Shown here: piece by piece, positions 57,499 to 64,000 of the stretch
Layout: each line of letters starts with the position of its first letter
How positions within the stretch are numbered: position 1 is the first letter of the stretch
Source: Dastarcus helophoroides
Taxonomy: Eukaryota > Arthropoda > Insecta > Coleoptera > Bothrideridae
Reading direction: 5' to 3'
DNA length: 64,000 bases
Assembly: GCA_028583605.1 (NCBI GenBank)
Contig: CM053333.1
Coordinates: 27,197,302-27,261,301, forward strand
The notes under the pieces: model-generated
The model's input: only the letters and a program-made list of their open reading frames with translations
Told to the model about the DNA's origin: nothing
The model's database searches: none
Translations under genes and position numbers: made by a program

Positions 57499-57674
57499 AT
57501 TGAAACACAGAACTTTTCCCCTGAAACCAAGAAGAAACCTCTGAAGATGACAGCTTGGCTGTCGAAACGCGTTAGAGCAACCTTTGTTGTGTTTTTTAAT
57601 TTTTCTTGGTTTCAGGGGAAAAGTTCTGTGTTTCAATTTTTGAAGATAACCAAGGACCAGTCCGTTCCATCAAA
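57499..57674 (+). mobile_element. Fold-back element, hammerhead family 1
   Basis: Flanked by the 13 bp duplication TTGTATTCGAATA (57486-57498 and 57675-57687). Because the host sequence is itself repetitive, the length is approximate. A short inverted left piece (TTGAAACACAGAACTTTTCC to AAGAA) precedes the core arm, which then runs to the tail ending GTTCCATCAAA. This gives the element polarity: core first, tail last. Confidence 0.82.
57541..57577 (+). ncRNA. Hammerhead-like core, family 1, 5'-truncated
   Basis: CTGAAGA, stem II, GAAACGCGTT and AGAG are intact, but the upstream strand of stem I is lost at the inversion junction (CCT instead of CTCT). Cleavage is less likely in this copy. Confidence 0.55.
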
Positions 57675-58028
57675 TTGTATTCGAATAGCCCAACACTAAT
57701 GTATACAATGTGGAACAGCCAAATGGAATAAATTCAATATCTCAGTTATTGTATATATTTATGAAAAATCCCGAGACAGGTCAATTTAAGATTATAAGAT
57801 GACATCCTGCATCGCAGGATAATCCTCGATAATCATAAAGGGACCAAAATAATTTCGATATCCTTTTTTGATTTTGTAAAAAAGGAATCTCAAAAACTCA
57901 TCAACTTTATCATAGCCAATTGTACTTTTTGTCGAAAACATCCCAGTAACTTTCTAAAACTGTGAGAGAATTAAACAGTTGACAGTATCGTACTTCAGTT
58001 ATCTTTTTGCACATTTTGAAAATCTGGT

Positions 58029-59040
58029 ATGGATCATTTACCAGAAATGCATAAAATAATAATTTTACAAATGATCGGTTATGGAGATAGAGCAAGATCA
58101 CTGGTCGAAGTCGCTCGTCTATTTCAACAAAAATTTCCTGGTTTACCGCTTATATCCCAAGGTACAATCAGTAAAATCGTGAAGCATTTTCACGACCGTG
58201 GACATGTACGAAAGCTAAAAAAAGACCCCCTCAGTGCATTAACTATTGATACCAAATTGAAAATAATGAATGAGTTTCAAGAAAATTTGCATTCTTTGAC
58301 AAGTAGTTGCAGCACTGAACGTTAGTCATTCCTCGATTACTCGTGTACTGAAAGAAAATGCATCCTTATAAACTGTCACCATGTCAAGAGCTCAGTGAAG
58401 ATGATTTTGATAGAAAAACTCATTTTTGTGACCAAATGATGCAAAGATTAGATAATAATGTCATCCAAATAGAAAACATATTGTTTTCTAATGAGTCCAC
58501 TTTTACTCTTATCGGTCATATAAATCGTCGAAATTCTCGCTATTGGGCTAGTGACTATTCCCACTGGATGAAAGACTTGCATACACAGAACCCTGAAAAG
58601 GTTAATGTTTGGGCAACGATTATTGAAGATCAGGTCATTGGTCCATTTTTCACTGATGGACATTAACATTATACCAGCTTTAGTAAACTTATATCCAGCT
58701 CAAGAAAATTTACACGTTCCAGCTAATGTAATATGGTTCCAGCAAGATGAAGCAGCACCACACTACCAAGACAATATCTCGATTTTAAATTTCCAAATCT
58801 GCGGATAGGGAGACGAGGTACGTTAGAATGGCCTCCACAATCACCAGACCTGACGCCTCTGGACTGTTTTATGGAGTTATGTAAAAAGTACAGTGTATCA
58901 CACCAAACCTCGCGACGTAGCTGATTTACGAGCAAAAATAACGCTTGTAATTGCGTCGGTGACACCAGGAGACATTTTTATTTACGATTAGGATGCTGCC
59001 AAGATGTTGAAGGTGCCCATTCTGAACATTTTCTACATGA
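58029..59040 (+). pseudogene. Mariner-type (DDE_3) transposase, broken
   Basis: An intact frame from the ATG at 58029 gives the helix-turn-helix half (VEVARLFQQKFPGLPLISQG, TISKIVKHFHDRG). A shift leads to 58358-58666 with the catalytic half: SEDDFDRKTHFCDQMMQRL, ILFSNESTFTL, RRNSRYWASDYSHWM, PEKVNVWATIIEDQVIGPFF. After another shift come VIWFQQDEAAPHY and PQSPDLTPLDCFME. The first catalytic Asp, normally in SDE, is Asn (SNE). The second and third (QQDEA, PLD) are kept. At least three frame changes confirm loss of function. The relic at 30400-31235 is a remote relative. Confidence 0.88.
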
Positions 59041-59121
59041 AGTATGCTTTGTTTTTAATTTTATTTGTTGTCAAAAATTAAATTTAAGTTTTTTTAGTGT
59101 TAACTTTTTAAATAATTATAA

Positions 59122-59466
59122 TGTTGCGCGTTATCGGTTCGAATGATTAACTCTTGCTGAATTGTAAGCACTTTATTTCAAAATTGAACTTGGAACACTA
59201 CAAGTGCAATTCACTTACACTGTTTAATGAACTAACTAACTAACTAACTTAACTTATTCATTGAATTCTAACTAACTTCTGAGGGAAAAGTGACCGCCTT
59301 ATATAGGTCCCGATCCCGGTTCTAGAAGAATTCGCCAGATAAGGCTTATCGTTTGCCGAAATTTCTGGAGCGCTTATTTGCCGTTTGATTTATTATCGCG
59401 GCCGCTTCTTCTTATCAAATTTTCTAAAAAATTCCCAATGAAACTTTATAGTTACATTTTGTTACA
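59122..59466 (-). mobile_element. Solo LTR, Gypsy family A, nested in the mariner
   Basis: 345 bp; minus strand TGTAACAAAATG to CGATAACGCGCAACA. Perfect target duplication ATAA (59118-59121 and 59467-59470). Contains CCTATATAAGG near 59299. Inserted downstream of the transposase frame inside the mariner element. Confidence 0.93.
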
Positions 59467-59712
59467 ATAACAACCATGACATTTTTGAATAAAGAATGAA
59501 AAGACCTTTGAAATGAAATATAACAAGCCCCTACTTTTGGTTTAAAAATTTAGGGGTTGCAACTGTCACTCGAAGAGAGTTGCATCAAGAGATCAAATTT
59601 TTATGGTAGAGGCTGTCATTTTATAATCCAAAATTGATGTCTCGAGATTTTTCATAAATTTGTAAAATAACTGAGATACGGAATTTATTTCATTTGGCTG
59701 TTCCACACTGTA

Positions 59713-60005
59713 TGTATATGTATATTTGAGCATTCTAAGTAAACCACTACTACTAGGAATAGCGTAATTCGAGTTCGCGTAAGTCGGGGTATTACTGTAC
59801 TGAACAGCTATAGAGACTCCATACGTACAAGTATATCTGAATAGTTTTATTTAGGTGCATCGTCAACATCGTTGGTTATTATTAACGGTTAACCACAATA
59901 CACTTTTTATTTAAACTGGTTCAGACTTGCACAGGTCTCACTGCTTCTCTTACGCACGCGCAAGTATACTTGCGCAACCATGACTTGTGCAAGTATACAA
60001 TATAC
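59713..60005. other. No gene seen
   Basis: Short intergenic stretch. GCGCAAG/ACTTGCGC words near 59950-59990 form a small inverted repeat (GCGCAAGTATACTTGCGC), and related CTTGTACAAG words recur at 60370-60440 on the other side of the solo LTR. Confidence 0.45.
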
Positions 60006-60343
60006 TGTAGCAAAATGTAATTGTAAAATTTAGTTAGGGAATTTTCTAGAAAATTTGATAAGGGGAAGCGGCCGCGATAATAAATCAAACGGCAGATAAG
60101 CGCTCCAGAAATTTCGGCAAACGATAAGCCTTATCTGCCGAATTCTTCTAGAACCCGGACTGGGCGGTCACTTTCCCTCAGGCAGTTGGTTGGAAGTCAG
60201 TGTAGTTAATTAGTGAGTTAGTAGTTAGAAGTCAATGAATAAGTTAGATAATTAAACAGTGTTAGTGTTTCGAGTTCAGTTTAGAAATAAAGTGATTACA
60301 ATTCACGGCGTATATTAATTATTCGAACCGATAACGCGCAACA
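60006..60343 (+). mobile_element. Solo LTR, Gypsy family A
   Basis: 338 bp from TGTAGCAAAATG to CGATAACGCGCAACA with a perfect target duplication ATAC (60002-60005 and 60344-60347). AATAAA near 60285. The usual TATA region is shortened. It split an ACTTGTACAAG-type repeat that continues on both sides. Confidence 0.93.
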
Positions 60344-60347
60344 ATAC

Positions 60348-61289
60348 AAAATCAAATATTTTCATATTACTTGTACAAGTCAAAATACTTGTTCAATATT
60401 AGCGTAAACTTGTATACTTGAACAGTAAACTTGTACAAATATACCATTCAAGTGTACATAAGCGTAAGCAGCCTTCTTCAAAGTCATAATAGCCTGAAGC
60501 TCAGCAACTAGAATGTTAAGAATATACATCCTGCGAAGAAATATGACAATGCAAACTAGTTGAAACTGAAGAATTCCTTTTTGTATATTATCATTGTAAT
60601 AACATCCGATCAGATATTATATGAAATTGATTTAACATTCTCTTCCAAAAAGGCTTGGTGGAGAATATGACAAAAATTAACAAAAGTTAGACTTAGGTAG
60701 ACTTGAAAACGTATCCTGATGTAGTGCTGGAAGTAAATTATCAGTTAATTAATCGATACACGTAAGAAACAAGCAAGAATTCTCATTTCAAATCTCATTT
60801 AAAGTTTTGTTGCATGACGGTTGAAAAACTGATTTATTATTTTGCAAAATGTGTCATGTCACGAGTAATTTAGGGTAAAATTTTCCGAATCATGATTAAA
60901 AGTTGATGTCAAACCAGCGATTTGTCAAACATATTTTGTTGGGCAGAAAAGAGTGGCTAAAACATGGTCAAAGCAATCAATAAGACAATTAAATTTATTA
61001 AAGTCAATAGGGAAACTCGAAACTCGAAACGGAACTCGAAATTGAAAGACTAAATATCAAAAAACGCCTTACAAATTGTTTCTTACAATGACTTTGTGTA
61101 CGCTTAAGATATTATACTATCCACAGATCTGTATGGTCTATATTTACATCCCACTCTAAATAATACTCAAGTTAGACCAACGCTGGAGTACCGTTCCTAG
61201 GTTTGAACCTCAGTCTTCATTGGCTCTTTTGAATTTTCTTATCTTATCTAATTCCAGCCCTCAATTTGATTTTTATACGGCCTCCGTAG
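60348..61289. other. No gene seen
   Basis: Begins with the rest of the ACTTG/CAAGT repeat (to about 60470), then AT-rich sequence. A short stretch near 61165-61235 (CAAGTTAGACCAACGCTGGAGTA) resembles the LINE C-terminal segment AQVRPTLEY and may be a tiny LINE relic. Confidence 0.4.
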
Positions 61290-62900
61290 ACAAAATTTTG
61301 TAATTAAAGTACAAAGGTTGAGAAGAAAATCAACATTTTAAAATGAAATAAAAACTTCTAAAAAACTCGAAAGTGGCTGAAAGAAAACTGATACTTTGGA
61401 TAAAAAAAATTTAATAAAAATTTGGAAATAAATATGAATTATTAGTAATTTTAAATACGAAATCAAGAAAATAATTTAATTTTTTTTGAAATTTTAATTA
61501 TTTTTCAGACTTTGTATTTTTTCCTAAAATTTTATATTTCAATTTCCAATGAGATGAGATATTCTACTTAAACTTAGACTTTAATTTGAAGTTTCAAATA
61601 AAAACATAACCTTCTATTAAATGTGTGTTTAAAAGATCTAGCTGACCGTTTATAAGTGTAAATTGTATCGATTGTAAATATTTGTGAATTTCTTTGGATG
61701 AGAATTCGGATTAGACGGAATATTCGTAGGAGACTGCGATCCATGGAGTTTGTTAGCATATCAACGGCTAAACAAACTACTGGTTTAACCCTCGATGTTG
61801 CTGAAAAGCGAAATTAGGTCCGGTTGTAGCAAACTTTTGTAGAAACATCGAATTTTTAATATCTCTTGTTGTATTTATTGTTAATAGAGTTTATTAATTA
61901 TAATTTAAAATTTCGATTTCAAATCAAATTTGAAATACAAACTTTCAGATAAAATGAAAATTTTTAAATCAAAATTAAAACATGAAAAAATAACTCAAAA
62001 TTTATGGAATAAAGAATAAACTTCAAAATTAAAAAGATGGAAAACATAAAATTTCAGCTTAAACTAAAAACTTTGAGAAAAAATTGAAGTTTTGAGAGAA
62101 CAATTACCTATTTTTAAGAAATTCTAAACGTTTTTGGAATTTGTACTTATTTCTTCAAATCTAAATGTACAATTTTGGATTTTTAACTATCATTGTTAGT
62201 TAAAATTTCGATTTTCAATTAAAATGTCTACGTTTAAATAAAACCAAGGATTTTGTTCAGTAAAGGTTGAATATAAAGTCAAAACTGTGTCATTAAAGTT
62301 GAAATTTCAAGAAAAAACTCAAGATTGGTTACAAAAACCTTAATTATAAAATTAAATTTGAAGAAAAAAATCTGAAACTGGAAAACATCAAAACTTCTGG
62401 AAAGAATTTTTTTAAAGGAATTTAAAAAGCTAATTTTAAACATGGATTTTTGAGACAAGTCAAGATGAAAACTGAAATATCGGAAACAAATAATAACCTC
62501 CAAATTTTTAAAACAAAATCAAAATGTTGAGAAAAAAATCAAATTTTTAATAAACCATTAAAATATATTTTTCAAAATAATAAATTTTTTTATTTAATAT
62601 TAAATTATTATTAAATTAAATAAATTTGATTGTATTTATTATATTTTTTTTAAATACTTTCTACAATTTTCTTGAAATTTGAAGGTAAAATTTAAAATTT
62701 TTAATTGTCATTTAAAATTTCAGCTTCCAAGTCGAATTTAAACTTTTAGAAATTTCAATTTTGTTCCTGCCATGTTTAATATAAAACCAGATTGCGGTTG
62801 AATTCTTAAATTACGACTAACTTAAAATGAAAAACCAAAAATTAGAAATTGAAACAGATAGAGATTTAAAAAAAATTAAAACATTTAAAATAAAAATTAA
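61290..62900. repeat. Degenerate AT-rich tract with a family 4 copy
   Basis: The AAATTT-type tract as elsewhere, interrupted at 61617-61900 by a copy of the family 4 repeat. That copy includes TTTAAAAGATCTAGCTGACC, GGATGAGAATTCGGATTAGA and, near 61797-61830, a decayed hammerhead-like block (GATGTTGCTGAAAAGCGAAA). Confidence 0.55.
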
Positions 62901-63029
62901 AAAGTTTCCATTTTGGGATCATGATTGACTCGTAATGAATTATTTTGAAATTTTTTTTTTAATTTACCGGGCCCAATTATTTAAATAATTGAAGTTGTTT
63001 ATTTTTGAAAATATTTTTTTTAAAGCACG

Positions 63030-63310
63030 ACCATAAGATATTTAAAACTCTTAAAACGTTACGTCAAAAGATCTGACAAAAAGAGGTTAGTAGTTTTTTT
63101 ACACAGATACGAGATTGAAATATAGTGGTCAAAAATTAGACACAGATAAAAAAGGCAAAATAAAATAAGAACATTTTTTTTTATTTTGCTAAAATATAGA
63201 GAATAAGAAATGTTCTTATAATTTGACATCGATGTTTCATTATCACTAGAACTCGTCAGTAATGCATAACGTAGAAGAAGGATAATAAATAAAGAAGAAA
63301 GTAAAAATGA
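63030..63310 (-). repeat. Repeat family 5, copy 2, hammerhead-like
   Basis: Reverse-complement relative of 42110-42400. Minus strand core: CTGACGA (63253-63259), weak hairpin, GAAAC (63234-63238), then ACATCGATGTC, a palindromic stem III with a GUC triplet. A further fragment with TTTATTTGTTATCCTTGTTG lies near 63488. Confidence 0.5.
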
Positions 63311-64000
63311 ATTTTAATTATTGAAAACATTTTGTTTAGTAGTCATGAATGATGAGTTTGATATGAATCATTTTTTATCACTACTGAAAAACAGTGACAA
63401 TAATTTAAATATAGAAAGCTAGATCTACAAGAAACAATTACTCCGAGGGTTAGTACCCCTACTGGCACTGAACCACACTTCTTTCTTCTTTATTTGTTAT
63501 CCTTGTTGTTGTTACTATTTGTTTTTCAATTCCAAATTTCAAAATTTTGAAATCTAATTTAAAAAGATTTAATTTCAAGTAGATTTAAAATTTCTCAGTT
63601 AAATTTGATATTTCAAATTAAAACCTGAAATTTTTGTTAATATGGATCGGCCTTTGGCAACGAAATATTATTTGTATTTTATTTGTACAAGCAGAAGTAT
63701 ACAGGATCCGCCATTAGTGCGTGGACGGAGAATAGCTCCTAAACATGGGAAGACATCACAATGAAATTTTGCTCAGTGGCGTACATCTATAGGGAGCACG
63801 TTTTAACATTATTTTTATTTTATGCACCAATTATATACAGAGTGTTGATATAAACTTACTTTTGTTTAAATAGAATACCCTGTATATTTTTATATATTTG
63901 GATAGCCCTATAAAAATGAAGCAAAATAATGTGGGCTTATGGGGGTTTTAATGTGTCGTTTTCCTAGTAGAGGATCATAAATCCGGAGATAGGACTCTGA
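63311..64000. other. No gene seen
   Basis: AT-rich, with a GC-richer block at about 63645-63810 whose identity is unknown. The words ATATACAGAGTG and ACCCTGTATATT near 63832 and 63878 form a loose inverted pair and may mark the end of a MITE cut by the window edge. Confidence 0.35.

Larger units (their letters stand above)
56704..57698. mobile_element. Non-autonomous hAT element with GTATTCGAATAC arrays
   Basis: Ends TAGTGTTGG and CCCAACACTA, flanked by a perfect 8 bp duplication ATGTATAC (56696-56703 and 57699-57706). The interior is packed with variants of the palindrome GTATTCGAATAC (for example near 56748, 56777, 57298, 57416, 57470, 57486, 57675). It contains no transposase. A family 1 fold-back insertion sits at 57499-57674. 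The right duplication uses the first base of the adjacent mariner element, so the hAT inserted across that element's edge and is younger. Confidence 0.88.
57706..59710 (+). mobile_element. Tc1/mariner-type transposon
   Basis: Inverted ends CAATGTGGAACAGCCAAATG and, inverted, CAGTGTGGAACAGCCAAATG, each next to TA. The arms stay similar for about 70 bp (TATCTCAGTTATT, ATTTATGAAAAATC). Without the solo LTR at 59122 the element is about 1.66 kb. It encodes one broken transposase. Confidence 0.9.

Overview
The window is AT-rich eukaryotic DNA from an arthropod, most likely an insect. The evidence is an intron-split metabotropic glutamate receptor (mGluR), very long introns, and insect-type transposons (Gypsy, mariner, pogo, hAT, non-LTR). 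I cannot name the species. The only convincing host gene is the mGluR on the minus strand. Three exons are joined by in-phase splice sites: 42764-42866 (cysteine-rich domain), 21738-22242 (end of that domain plus TM1-TM4) and 9358-9662 (TM4-TM7). The two introns are about 20.5 kb and 12.1 kb. The ligand-binding exons and the last exon(s) were not found and probably lie outside the window.

Almost everything else is mobile DNA in and around these introns. From left to right: a solo LTR (1.1 kb), hammerhead-like fold-back repeats (3.4 and 7.9 kb), a broken Gypsy element (11.4-14.5 kb), a 5.3 kb two-gene DNA transposon with inverted ends and subterminal tandem repeats (15.3-20.6 kb), a 3.6 kb hAT-type element filled with degenerate AT repeat (23.0-26.6 kb), a non-LTR retrotransposon (26.6-29.7 kb), a mariner-type relic (30.4-31.2 kb), large inverted-repeat MITEs (31.4-34.2 kb), a cluster of direct repeats carrying hammerhead ribozyme cores (35.2-36.6 kb), a second Gypsy copy with two internal deletions (39.4-42.0 kb), more hammerhead-like repeats and AT tracts (42-49 kb), an approximately 80 bp-arm hairpin (50.0 kb), a pogo/Tigger element with a PHD-like C-terminus (51.7-54.5 kb), a nested hAT/mariner/solo-LTR/fold-back stack (56.7-59.7 kb), another solo LTR (60.0 kb) and AT-rich repeat to the end.

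The most interesting signal is a set of short repeats, in at least three unrelated families, that share a hammerhead self-cleaving ribozyme layout. Each has a CUGANGA box, a stem II hairpin, GAAAC, a short palindromic stem III, a NUH cleavage triplet and a compensating stem I. They sit in fold-back or direct-repeat structures with 12-13 bp target duplications. This fits the terminal repeats of Penelope-like elements or retrozyme-like non-autonomous derivatives. The second notable item is the two-gene inverted-end transposon. All mobile coding regions here are frameshifted or interrupted by stops, so the locus looks like a TE graveyard inside a working receptor gene.
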